The notes under the pieces are model-generated. The model was not told where the DNA came from. It saw only the letters and a program-made list of their open reading frames with translations, and did no database searches. A program made the translations under genes and the position numbers. From Ananas comosus (Eukaryota > Streptophyta > Magnoliopsida > Poales > Bromeliaceae), in assembly GCF_001540865.1 (NCBI RefSeq), contig NC_033633.1, positions 5,188,603-5,252,602 of the forward strand: a stretch of 64,000 nucleotides of DNA, written 5' to 3'. Shown piece by piece: positions 23,122 to 34,214 of the stretch; the first letter of the stretch is position 1; every line of letters begins with the position of its first letter.

Positions 23122-23683
23122 TGTAAATACCCCAAAACAACGTGGGGTGAGAACCAACTCCATGGTTCCCAGTGGGTACGGCCACCCAAGGGAAAAGCTC
23201 GGTCGATATGTCTAATGAGGCCCTGTAACAAGTTAGTCCAATAACATATAACAGATATATAGCAGATATTGAACTAAGTGTCCTGCCTCCCAAAATGCAA
23301 TATGCAAATCCCGTACTTATGCAAGTAGATTACTTTGTCCTACTTTATATTCTCGGCCATTCTTTACTTGTAACATTTCTTTACTTTATTAGCTATTCTT
23401 TTACATTAGCCGTTCTTTATTCTTTTCTTTTGTTATTCTCATTCTTTAGCCATTCTTTATTCTTAGCTAGCTTTGCTCTTTACTTGCCATTCTTTCCTAA
23501 GGTTACATATACCTCGGTCACACTATGCCACCCGACTCGATCTTGAGTGAATCAACAGCGGATAAGCCGCGCTCTGTCCGGCTCGAGGTGAAGGAACTCT
23601 CGCATGCACCTCAGCCTACAGACCAAGAACCACATCGCCTAACGGGTCGCCCAGCGTACCCCGTGGTCAGGGATCCCCCGATG

Positions 23684-23850
23684 GGAGAGGAACATGCCAC
23701 ATACACCCGCAGCCGAGATCCCCGATAGGGAGAGGAACATGCCACATACACCCTAGCGCTCACTGTTCTTGCTCGATCACAAACCTCGAAGTTCTTCCGG
23801 TGGGAGAGGAACCTTGCCACATACACCCGCGGCCAAGAACTTCCGAGCTC
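23684..23850. repeat. minisatellite of about 45 bp, three copies
   Basis: The unit gggagaggaacatgccacat followed by acacccgcagccgagat-like sequence occurs at about 23684, 23727 and 23801, the last more diverged. It lies in the GC-rich middle island of the solo LTR. The open frames over it are a by-product of GC content. Confidence 0.7.
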
Positions 23851-24878
23851 ATATGCTGCACTAGCAGCCGCTGCACTCGCAGCCAGGATTCCGGAATCCA
23901 CTTTACATAACTCAAGGGTTGGTCTTGTAACCCTATAGTTTCGACCTACTTAGGTCCATTGTCCTTTCCAACCTAGGTTTACTTGACTCTAGGTTTAACA
24001 CTTTTATCACATATCCTAGGTTTAATTTAACGCTAGGTTCATTAACTTGAACTCTCAACCTATGTTCTCTAACATGAGGTTCAATGTCTTTCTCATTAAC
24101 CTATGTTCAATGATACTAGGTTTCATTGCCACTCATCATCCTAGTTATTTATACTTAGGATTCTCAATTGACATGCCACTCGATATTCTTTCTTTACAAT
24201 GTCAAATTCTTTACTCAGAGTTCATTAATCTTATTTCACATTCATATCTAGGCATATGTCTTATGCATTTATCATTAGCATCTCAATCATGCACTTATAT
24301 ATCATCTAGTTCATGCACATAGTTCATGTGTTTACTTAATATACATCTTATATTCGTATGCACTTTATCTAACATTCATTTCTACATGAATATGTCATCA
24401 TCATGCAATTCATTCTATGCATTGTGCTTACCTGCATTCTTCTAGTTTACATGCATATTTATAGTCTCACAATGCTCGTCATGCATTTACATAGCATTTT
24501 ACACATACTACCAACATGCTTTAATTAGCATTAGCTATATGCATCCTATACATGTCCCATTTACATTTATATGCATCAACATAGATTTTTAAAATTTCTT
24601 GCACAAGGAGAAGAGGATAAAGAGGACTCTCCTCCTCAATAACTTCTTCTCCTTTCTTTCCTCCTCTTTTCTTGTTCTTCCTCTCATTCCTTTCTTCTTC
24701 TTCTTCTTTCTTTCTCTTTTCGGTTTAGAGAGAGAGAGAGCAAGAGAGGTGTGAGAGAGAGAGAGAAATGAGAGGGAAATGAGAGGGGAGTGGACCCTCA
24801 GCCCTCATATAGGCATATTTGCAAATAAACCCCTCTATTTTTCCTATATCTGAAACATCTCCCGCTGTTCGTGCTCCT

Positions 24879-25063
24879 TGTACCGGTACACGGGGTCTTG
24901 TACCGGTACAAGGCCTGGCAGACAGCCCAACCCGAGAGCTGGTTCTCTCGGTTACGCAGGGTACAAGGCCCCTTGTACCGGTACAAGGCCCCTTGTACCG
25001 GGCAGCTCCAACCCGAGAGCTTCACTGGTTGTACCGGTACAACCATTGGGCTTGTACCGGTAC
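24879..25063. promoter_or_regulatory. GTACCGGTAC palindrome array in LTR
   Basis: Perfect GTACCGGTAC at 24880, 24900, 24975, 25031 and 25054, most extended to TTGTACCGGTACAA, plus a half site near 24995. Cccgagagc motifs lie between them (24929, 25013). The array is in the U3-like part of the solo LTR, upstream (on the minus strand) of its leader. Translated frames over it (VPVQ, YRYK) are artefacts of the repeat. Confidence 0.7.
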
Positions 25064-25826
25064 AAGACATCCAGAATGTCATTTTTGACTTCGATTCCGC
25101 TCTACTTCGCGCTGTTCGATGCCAAAACCCTTCCAACTCTTTTAGAGCTTACTTTTAGCCTTCCAATAGTGATGGAATATTAATTGGGACTTGTCCATCC
25201 ATCTTCTTCGCATACTTTAGTCGATTTGGCTAAAGTTCGCTAATTCCTTCTGGGTTCCAATATGTTACATTCTCCAAACATATTTTCGAACATGTCTCCA
25301 TCATCTTTTCATCCACGCTAATGCCGAACTTAGCTCACGGCCCAACATAGTCTTTCGGGTTCCGTTTTCGCGCCTACGCGCACCGAAACGCTCGAAAGCT
25401 TCCGAACTTCACCGAACCTCACCGGAACCATTCAAATAGTTTTCCAACCCAACATACACCGTGACTTCATATCTTTAGAAGTCCGGTATGTTACACCACA
25501 TCACTTGAAAAATGGTGGAGGGTGAGAACATGTAAACATGTCTCCCCTCCCAGTAGGTATTGCAAGCCGATGAAGGCGAGTTGTACTCACTGGCAAAGGA
25601 AGGGATAACCAAAGCAATGAATAGATATTGTAAGATCAGTAGCAATGAGATAACAACAGACAATAAATACGAAAATACCACTACTGAGTAGAAAACAACA
25701 ACTAGGCATAATCAATAGATATATTGGCAAATAATGCAATATACTAAATGGCCCATAATGGCAACTAGCCGAAAGAGTAATCCACAAATGTCTGCCCGAA
25801 TTAGGTCCACTGTTTCCAAAGGAGAA

Positions 25827-26260
25827 GTCACTATGTTACTGACCTATCAGGTCTATAATGTCCAAAACGTACAATATACTACTAAGAGGTCACCAACCAC
25901 AAAGTCAACCGTATTAAACCATGCAACATACAAGTAAAAGTGCCACCGACATCAAGTCAACTAATGTCGCAATACGCAACATACACCTAGGAATGTCACT
26001 GACCATATGGTCAACTAAAGTCAAAACACAAAGTAGATGGCTACGAGTGTCACCGACTATAAAGTCAAATGATATCAAAACTACTACGAGTGCCACCGAT
26101 TATAAAGTCAACTAATGTCAAGGTCATCTACTATGAACATACCATAGGTGACTCATGCATCGAAACACCGCTCCACTATTAGATCATGACTATATGAAAT
26201 AGGAGTAAGTGTAGAGCGACTAACTATGAAGTCAAGTGATGTACGAAAGCTCAACCAACA
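25827..26260. repeat. degenerate tandem repeat of 45-60 bp in the long LTR
   Basis: A unit like gtcaccgactataaagtcaa followed by ctaatgtcaa recurs at roughly 25827, 25890, 25939, 25996, 26048, 26090 and 26217, with variable spacers. It sits in the middle of the minus-strand long LTR. The plus-strand relative at 19915-20040 has similar gacctagtaggtcg-type words. Noncoding. Confidence 0.65.
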
Positions 26261-29029
26261 TCAAGTAATAGGAAGGAGATAACAAGGATAGAAATCACCG
26301 AGCAGGCACCACTTTACTGACTTCGGATCGAAGTACCTACCTCTACCGAAGGATAAAACTAGGTCGTCAACACCCATCGATATCTCCCGCCACAGTCCGG
26401 ACCTATGTAAAGTCCTACCGAAAACGTAATTAGCTTAAAACTGCTAATACAAAAGCTATGGTTTCAAGTGAAACCAACATGCGAGCAATCGGGTTTTCGG
26501 ATCCCGTTCCATGATTACCGAAAGATCGCCCAATCGTCGCACCGACTCGTTGGAATGTCACCCCAACCCACGGGGCATTCTAGAACAAGTCCCACACAAA
26601 GCCTATCTCATTCGCTATCCCAATACATCAATTTAATGCCATTGGGGCGGCCACACAAATAGTGCGTCAAAACGGAAAGCCGAAATCGTGGAAATCATCG
26701 GTTTGGCTCCCGAGATGCCCATTTCTGCACCAGAACCACCCGCAGCTCTCATGCTGCGACCAGAGGTGTCAAACCTCACACTAAAACCAGCCAGTAAGGC
26801 TCCTACCCTGCTGCAAACAGTAGCAACTCGCGCGACACGAAATCGAGCCCCAAACTACTTGATTTCAACATTTTGGGGTCCGGATTATCCCCGAAGCATT
26901 CCGAAACACTCCAAAATTAATTTGACCTTCCTCGTGATACCAAAACACTCACTTTTGAGTGTTGAGATAGCCGCACACTAAGTGGTGCGATCCGGATGAA
27001 AAACTCCAAAATGCACCGTACCGGGTTCCCAGAAATCATCAATTTTGACTTCGGAACCCACCTAGGATCCATCGCTGGTCCGTTCTTCACACCAGCGAGG
27101 TTCCAACCAGTCAACAAGGTTACCCTTCTGCTACAACCAGCCGCTGAACCGGTTCCGTGAAAACGGAGTCGAAAACACACCCAAAATGCACTAAAATCAT
27201 CGTTTCGTGTGCCGATTGCCACGTAATCCACCTTAGGGATTTCCTAAGCCTCGAACAACAAGTTCGAACATCCTAAACCTAAAACATGTCGTTCGGAATA
27301 GTCCCGATGCAAAAAGCATCAGCGGCATTACGCCGAACACCCGGTGCGTGATAAAATCATACAGTAATACATCAATTAGAAAGTTACTGCTGATTCCATG
27401 ACTTTGGAATCCGAACGAGGGTAAGGTCCAAAAGGTCTCGACACCTTGAACGTCGTGCTCGCTATCTGGAGCACAACGAACTACTGTGGAAGAAATTGGA
27501 GCAACATGAACCGTAGCTTTCGTGGTCTCTAGGAGCGGCAATGTGAGAACAGCCATTGGGGACAAATCTAGTTGTAATTGAGGAGAGCACCACACTATAG
27601 TAGTGCTCCGTAAAGCCGTGCTCTGCTATCGAAAGATCGCTGGCAGCCAGATGTGTCGAAAAAGAGAGATCAACCCGAGCCAGTACTAGCCGCGGCGTAA
27701 CCAAAGTAACAGTAGGCAGCAAGGAATCCCCCAGCCTTCCGTACAGCCTAGGGCTGGCCGACGCCGACCACAATGTGTAGGCCCCGACTAGAGGAGGCCC
27801 TCAGGTGCAGTGGCTGGTGACAAAGACCCTCGGCAGCGCCGAATCCGGAGACTCGACGTACTCTTCCCTAAGCTCAGGCTCGGGCTCAATCTCGAGCTCG
27901 TGCTCGGGTTAGGGAAACTCGAGGGTAGTAGCCGAGCCAAGGAGAGGTTGCTAGACTGCTTCCCCGAGGGCGGCGGCGACCAAAACCAAGTGAAAGGGAG
28001 AGAGAGGAAACCCGAGGAAAGAGAGAGAGAGAGAGATAAAGAGAGGAAGGAAAGCTTGGCCTTACCACCAAACCGAGGGTTGCTGGCGGCAGGCGGCGGG
28101 GGTGGCGCGCCGGTGGAGGCCCAAAGAGGTGGCGGCTCGGGATAAAGGGGACCGGCAACCCTAGCCATCTATATAATATACATGTATACATACATAAAAA
28201 TATGCATATACATTAGAAAAATGCATTATAGTCCCCTGAGTTATAGTATTTTATCTTCAGTCCCTTACCAGCCCACAAAAATGCATCAAGCACCATCCTT
28301 CCCAAATTTCACGCGATAAAACACCTAGAGTTTTGTGAAATTTTGAAAAGGTCTCTATCCATAAAATTTTCTCTTGACATCAACTAGGTGCCATTTTCCG
28401 CAGGTAAACCCGAATTCCGTGAAATTCGTGATATAAACTCCTCTCTGGGTCTACTTTCATGTAGAACCTTCCACTCACCAAAACTATAAAATTTATGACA
28501 TAAAATGATAACCTCTTCACAAAGTGCTCAATTTTGACACGTTGCAAAAATAGCAATTTAGCACTCTAATCATTGAATTTTGTTCTAAAAACTCACCAAT
28601 GCATGTAATATGCCCAGTGGCACCTACTTATGAACTTTCACACAAAATAGATCATCGAACACTTCTAAAAGGCAAGAACATCTAATAATCAGAGGCCAAT
28701 ATGCGCTAAACTCTAATTTCCTCAAAAATCGTGCATCGAACATGAAATCGGGTAGTACCATCACCTCTGGTATAGCTGGACCATCGAAAATGACCTATTG
28801 GATCATTCGAAACGGAGTCCAAATCATGTCTGAAGCCATCCTCAACGCGATGCTTTAAAATAAAACGTAAGTTATTTTTCACTTAAGTGAATAGTACTCA
28901 ACACCTTATGCCTCAAATAAAAACTCATTTATGCCAAGAATTAAACTAGAAATTCCAAAAATAAGAGTATCTATAATAATCCACTAAAAAACACCAATTT
29001 ACACCATAAAAAAAATCTCAACCCTCACA

Positions 29030-29396
29030 ATTTGATTACCCATGAGATTTTGAATACTTTTAGATCTTGGAAACTTGAGGTTTCGGTTACTTGTGGTTTG
29101 AAGTTGGATTTCGAATGAGGGATTTCTATTATGCATGTACTCGGAGTTGTTCTGGATTTCACTATATTGGTTTATGAAATCTTGTTATCTGGTTTTCTAC
29201 CCATCGTGGTAGTCGATTTTTAAAAGATTGAGTTTTCGTGTGGGAAACAAATTTTAAAGAATTTTGAATGGTTTTGATTGATGAATATTTAGAGTATAAA
29301 AACAAAACTTTCGGGGGTGAGCACTTTTAATATAATGATTGTAGTGTTGTGCATTGCATCATCTAGGTCCTAAGGAGTGCTTAGAGGCATGTATTA
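29030..29396 (+). mobile_element. fragment of a long-LTR 3' end
   Basis: The stretch 29060-29340 contains ggttttctacccatcgtgg and gtgggaaacaaattttaaag, which match the end regions of the LTRs at 20610-20700 and 49620-49690. It is interrupted at 29397 by the next LTR. No coding content. Confidence 0.55.
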
Positions 29397-29594
29397 TGTA
29401 ACACACTGAACTTTAGCAAATCGCAAGGATCGAGTGTTCGAGCTGTGTTCTGAACTTTTTCAGATTTTTTGGAGGGTCGTTGACTGTGTTCCGACCTATG
29501 ACTCGCATCCCGAGGAGCGAGGATGAAAACTTAGAACCAAAATCTCCAAATTGCAGATTTTGGGCTGCTCTCGGGTTGAGCTCTGCAGGGCAGA

Positions 29595-29820
29595 GTACCG
29601 GTACTGCATCGGCGGAGTACCGGTAAGGGACCTGGTACCAGTACTGCATCGCGAGGGTACCGATACGCAGTGTATTTTCTCGCTCGACCGAGGCTCGGGT
29701 TTGGGGAGCTCGGCTGCCTGGTACCGGTACTCCAGCCCGCGTACCGGTACGCAGTGCAGGTGCAGACTGCACATTATTGAGGGGTTTTTTTGAGTTTGTT
29801 ACAACTCTATATATACCCCA
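29595..29820 (+). promoter_or_regulatory. U3 region: ACCGGT palindromes followed by TATA box
   Basis: GTACCGGTAC occurs perfectly at 29595, 29721 and 29741, and with one change at 29617, 29635 and 29657. Tctcgggttg and ctcgggtttg motifs lie at 29572 and 29694. A TATA-like element (ctctatatata) follows at about 29803, with the leader starting shortly after. The 3' LTR repeats the layout (41909-42042, then TATA near 42098). Order and spacing make this the element's promoter; the role of the palindromes is inferred. Confidence 0.6.
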
Positions 29821-31411
29821 CGCCCCCTTTTGGGTTTCCTGAGCTTGGAACCAGAGAAGAGAAGAACCAGGTAGGGGACTTCTCCACTTCCCCTCTTTGA
29901 TTTTCTTTTCTTTTTACTTGGATTTTGGGGGATTAATCATCTCTTTTGCTCCTTTTTGGCATGTTGGTGGTTTTCCACTATTGGAGAAGCTTGAAGTGAG
30001 AGATTGGAGCTTGTTTGAGGAAAGATCTCCAACCCTAGCATCTTCTAGCTTGGTTTGGAGCTTGGGAAAAGGTTAATATCCTCTCTACCACTTGTAATTG
30101 TGGTTTTGCTTGAGTTTTGGGAAGAAAACCTAGTTATGTGGAATCTAGGGTTTTATTTGGGGGTTTTTGATTAGTAGCTTTTGGGGCTAAATTGATAGGT
30201 GTAGAACCTTCTTATAGGTGGGATTAGAAGTACTCTAGCTTCCTTTTGGAGATTGGGAGGATGTTTCACCATCCAAGGTGAGTTTTGACCTTTCTTTGGG
30301 TTGGTTAAAGTTTAGCTCGTGGGGTGTTCATTCATTACTCCTAACCCTCTTAGAATTTTTTTTAGGGAGCTAGGAGACTAGTGGACATCTTCGTTCGCGC
30401 AAACGAAGGGGATCCGAGGAGTTCTTGGTGGGTTTGACCTTACCGAAATAGGTGAACTCCCCCTATGTTATATTTCTTATTGTAAAATGAAAAATTATGC
30501 ATATTCATGCTAGATAGAGCATATGTGAATTTTAGAATGTTTAAAATTCATATGTTATGTATCATAAAATTTTACCTCTATGTAGTAGAGAGATAAGTAC
30601 ATAGTAATCATGCAAGTTAATGGCATTCTTTTATTTGGCTTGGAATCATGTTTTATATAGTGAAAATGACAAGAATAATATGCTCTTGGACATAGAACAC
30701 ATGCTTGACATAGTGAATATTAGTGTCATAAAGTGGCACTCAACTTAGTAAATTGTTAAACACTTACTTGTTGACATAGTGATAGGCCATTGGGACATTA
30801 GCCTTTATATCATGTTTTAGACATTATGACATTGGACTTGAGATGGATGACTACGCTTGCTTGTCATTGTGCTCATTCGCACATGCTTGTGAGGGTCGCT
30901 CCCCACAAGCCGGCACTCCGGAGATAGCCAACGTGACATAAGCTCGCCAGTGCGGGATTGGGCGCCGAAATGGGATGCCGTGGGGGAGGTTCATTCCTAG
31001 AGTGGGAATGTTGACTACCACGGGGCCATTAGGCACGGCGCAAGCAGGACTACCATGTGTAGGTCCTTATGATTGGAAAAATCTTGAACTAAAATGTAAT
31101 GTAGACATTATACTAAATGTGAATGTAGACATCCTAATAGTTGTACTTGTGGACATCATATTATTTATATACATGTTCATTCTTGTTAGAATAACTCTTG
31201 TACATGTGAAATTCATGCTAAGTAGAGGTATAGTAGTTTAGTAAAATTTATTACATGCTCATTATACATGTTGTTTATTTTCGCTAAAAGTTAAATTTTG
31301 CTACTTTTACCTGCATAACCTAGTGGTGTATTTCACTGATGTCGGCGGCTTACCCACTGGGAACTATTGATTAATAGTTCTCACGCCCCCTGTTTTGTTG
31401 TTTTTGTTACA

Positions 31412-31468
31412 GAGCCTTCCACTCCAGAAGAAGCTAGGGACCGCGGCAAGGGTGTCCCCTCTAGCTAG
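31412..31468 (+). CDS. LTR mini-exon EPSTPEEARDRGKGVPSS-stop
   Basis: Preceded by tgttttgttgtttttgttac-ag, a strong pyrimidine tract and AG, with tagttctcac (branch-point-like) about 35 bases upstream. The 18-residue frame ends TAG. Related frames in four other LTRs share E-P-x-x and D-R-G-K-x-V/I near the end, using different synonymous codons (CGC/CGT/CGA, GGC/GGT/GGA, AAG/AAA). A possible donor is the ccaaggtgagtt at 30276, but reading-frame continuity is not shown. Confidence 0.45.
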   Translation, partial: EPSTPEEARDRGKGVPSS

Positions 31469-31813
31469 TTAGCGAGGAGCTTGCTTTTAGGTGGTTCATC
31501 TCTCCTTTTGTTTTAGTTGGAAAGAGTGAGAGTTTTTGTACCCTTTGTGTAGAGACCACCATTTTTATATATTTAGTTCCTTGTATTTGGGATCTTGTTG
31601 TATCTACATTATGGATTATGTTAGTTGTTTAGTTCTTTTATTTCTACTTGTCTTTAAAATTTAATTGTATTCACGCTCTGATATCTCTAGATGCTTGTTA
31701 CTTCTGTTTTATTTATCGCTTGTTGTAGGCGCCTTATATGTTGTAGGCATATGGCGGGTCTGGACATGCACCGGGCAGGTTTTCGCTGGTTCCCAGGGCG
31801 TGACAGATTATAT

Positions 31814-31826
31814 TGATATCAGAGCC
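31814..31826 (+). other. primer-binding site (initiator tRNA-Met)
   Basis: TGATATCAGAGCC lies 8 bases after the LTR end and differs from the canonical TGGTATCAGAGC by one base. It primes minus-strand DNA synthesis and fixes 29397-31805 as the 5' LTR. Confidence 0.85.
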
Positions 31827-32269
31827 TAGGGTTGAGTCTTAGTGGACCTAGTAAACCTTAGGCCGGTTGGACTATAGGAAATAGGCTCGTGAGAGACGGG
31901 TTTATTTGACTTGTAAGTGAAAGTATCATGATTTCGTTTTATATTAACTCTAAAATGTCGTAGTTTAATCGAACTGTATAGCTTCTAACTTCGCGGAGGG
32001 TTACGTTGGCGGCCGACAACGTAACATCGGGAGTTAGTAGTGAAACACATTTCATTACTTTCGCTGTAACGTATCGAAACCCGAAAACGATTATCGAACT
32101 TTGATCAAATTGGTTAAAGTGTTGAGAGAAAGGGGCTGGCGAGTTCCATTTTACATTCCAACAAGGTTGGAAGGGTGAAAATGAGTTTAAGAAGTGTTGG
32201 AATGGTTTTGGCATCGAACGGCGCGAAGTAGAGTCGAAACGATGCAAAAACAGCATTCTGGAGCATTGT

Positions 32270-32466
32270 GTACCGGTACGCCATGATGGCTGTACCGGTA
32301 CAGCAAGTGACCCGAGCACTGGTTGCTCTCGGGTTTGAGGCTGTGCGAAGGTGTACCGGTACGGGACCCGTGTACCGGTACACAAGCTGCGCAACCGAGA
32401 GAGCTTGCTCTCGGGTTTGGGCCTCTGCGCAGGTCCGTACCGGTACACAAACCCGTGTACCGGTAC
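32270..32466 (+). promoter_or_regulatory. GTACCGGTAC palindrome array (six perfect copies)
   Basis: Perfect copies begin at 32270, 32292, 32353, 32372, 32437 and 32457, arranged in pairs about 20 bases apart, with ctctcgggtttg motifs between pairs (32327 and 32409). Located about 0.33 kb after the LTR start and before its leader. The pairing could suit a protein that binds two adjacent turns of DNA; that is inference. Confidence 0.65.
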
Positions 32467-32642
32467 ACGGTGGGTCTGACAGCCCAGTGAAGTCTGCTAC
32501 AGAGATAAAGCTGAGGGGCCTATCAGCAATTGTTACAACATGTAATAGAGGTATTCCCTCCTCTCTTCACAGCACACACACCTCTCCACTCTCTTTTACA
32601 TTTCCTCTCTTTCTCTCTCTTAAACCCTAGCTCCAAGACTTG

Positions 32643-32787
32643 GAGAAGAAGGAGAAGAAGGTGGAGAAGGATTGGAGGAGTGAGTTTAGAAGGCTTTGGT
32701 GGTTCTAGGGGCTCNGAGAAGAAGGAGAAGAAGGTGGAGAAGGATTGGAGGAGTGAGTTTAGAAGGCTTTGGTGGTTCTAGGGGCTC
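32643..32787. repeat. identical 72-base duplication around a single N
   Basis: 32643-32714 and 32716-32787 are the same 72 bases (gagaagaaggagaag ... ggggctc) with one N between. This is what a scaffolder produces when two overlapping contig ends are placed side by side. The true sequence most likely has one copy. Confidence 0.9.
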
Positions 32788-33829
32788 ACCTACAAGGAGG
32801 ATCTTGTTGGAGCTTGGGCTAAGGTGAGGTTTTACACAAGTTGAGCCTAGGGTTTGGGTTTAGACCTTAGATTTTTGGGTTTTGATCTCTCTACAAGTGA
32901 GGAAACCCTCTAAAGACCTTGAAACCATGAAATCCATGGTTATCTTGGACCCCTCTCATGGTGGATCACTAGGGCTCAAAATAGATGCCATAGGGATGGT
33001 TCTAAAAGCTTAGAAACCTTATTAGAGAGCTTCCCATGTGATTCTAAGCTTTCTTTTGCTTAGCAATGAGATCAATCTAGGAAAAATACAAAAATGACAT
33101 GTTAGGGTATCCCAAAGAGGGGTTTTGCCCAAGTTGGGTTTTGATCTATTTTGATCATGTAGAAACCTAATTGATGGTATTTTAAACGCGTTGGAACGCT
33201 CGGTTCGACAATCCGACGAGTGTATGCAAAGTTATTAACAAAAACGTCATTTTCCGTACAGATAGCCGCAGCACGCGGACTAGGGCTTCAAAAATTTCAA
33301 GAAATTCACCATAGCATCCTTGTAACCATCTACGGTGGGTGGTGCATTCCAAGGACATCGAAAATTTCTTTATGTCTAAAGTGTCATATTTGAGCATATA
33401 TATTTATATTGAGCAAGTTGCATAGTAGGGTTAATTGTAAATTTCCACTGCATGATATGAGTTCTAATGCTTGAGAAATAGTAGTAAATGAATGAGAATT
33501 GGTAACCCTATATATGCATGACATGGGACAAGAACCTAGAAGGGTTAGTAAACAAATGTGACATGTTAACATAGACATAGAGTATGGCATGAGTACCAGA
33601 ACATAGCACTTAGAAAACAAGTGTGGCATCAATGACAAAGAACAAGAACAAGTAGTGTACATGACACTAGAAGAGGTTAGAGAATGCAAGTAAATTGGGT
33701 TTGTGACATTATGACATATACACCTTAGAGTTAAGGGTCATATGAACATGGTTCTCCTTGGAGTCAAGGAATGGATTGAACTTGGAATCCTTAAAGTTAA
33801 GGATTGATCGTACTCACCTAATAGTCCTT

Positions 33830-33955
33830 GCTCGAGGGCGGTAGCTCCCCCTCGGGCGATGTGCTCCGGAGTTGTCATCACTGGGTCGTAGCGATTATCT
33901 CCCCAGAGGGCGGTCCCGTCGGGTCGTAGCGGTTATCTCCCCGACAATAGGGATT
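33830..33955. repeat. GC island with short repeats in solo LTR
   Basis: The 22-base word gggtcgtagcg-n-ttatctcccc appears twice (33885 and 33925), next to ctcgggcgatgtgctccggag. Equivalent GC islands occur mid-LTR at 30890-31050, 8840-8950, 23600-23880 and, reversed, 51550-51720. Noncoding. Confidence 0.55.
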
Positions 33956-34214
33956 TGGGTTGGTGAGTTTGTAAGGGCGAAACCTACGGGCTAGTCATGA
34001 GATTGGGTAATGAAAAGTTAATCTTGCATTCATCATGAGCATACTATTGAGCATAGTTTTACTTATCGTTCAGGCATATTAGCTGCATTTGTTAGTTGGT
34101 TATTATCTATTCTTTCTTCTATTATGTCTGATTAGACCTAGTGGGATAGTCGGCGTGGTTGGTTGCCGAACCCACTGGGAACTTTGTTGTAGTTCTCACC
34201 CCACTATTTCCACA

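Larger units (their letters stand above)
22693..25495 (-). mobile_element. solo LTR with target duplication ccaca
   Basis: Plus-strand ends TGTCACGCCCTGCACC ... GGTATGTTACA, flanked on both sides by ccaca (22688-22692 and 25496-25500). No internal region follows either end, so this is a solo LTR left by recombination between two LTRs. It contains the palindrome array at 24879-25063, a GA-rich leader (24720-24790), a 45-bp minisatellite (23684-23850) and the LTR mini-exon at 23071-23121. Confidence 0.92.
22262..29029 (-). mobile_element. long LTR on the minus strand, split by a nested solo LTR
   Basis: On the plus strand it begins TGTCATGCCCTGGGG at 22262 and ends CCCTCACA at 29029, so the minus strand starts TGTGAGGGTTGAGATTTT, akin to the LTR starts at 1086 and 61874. 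The first 430 bases match, reversed, the end of the 17609-21012 LTR, and the palindrome TTCACTTAAGTGAA sits at 28878-28891 as in the other family members. Removing the nested solo LTR (22693-25495) leaves about 3.96 kb. Its flanks (tatga, atttg) do not give a clean target duplication, so whether it is solo or part of an element is unresolved. Confidence 0.65.
29397..31805 (+). mobile_element. 5' LTR of the plus-strand gypsy element
   Basis: TGTAACACACTGAAC ... GGGCGTGACA, 2409 bases, directly followed by the PBS region. From its 5' end: palindrome array 29595-29750, TATA-like ctctatatatacccc at about 29803, transcribed leader from about 29830, a splice-donor-like ccaaggtgagtt at 30276, a GC island with CTCCGGAG near 30917, the conserved block ccactgggaac near 31356, the acceptor and mini-exon at 31405-31468. 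The solo LTR at 50783-53217 is the same family in reverse. Confidence 0.9.

Noticed and set aside
24880..25063. CRISPR-like look of evenly spaced palindromes
   Set aside because: Units are 10-14 bases, spacers vary from 10 to 65 bases, and the setting is a plant LTR; this is a binding-site-like array.
24798..25183. Four overlapping ORFs with repeated YRYK/VPVQ residues
   Set aside because: They are translations of the GTACCGGTAC palindromes in different frames, not proteins. The same artefact occurs at 29413-29793 and 32114-32630.
27788..28191. ORFs of 101-126 codons on both strands
   Set aside because: They fall in the GC-rich, CT-rich leader of the minus-strand long LTR, and the same position in related LTRs shows no conserved frame.
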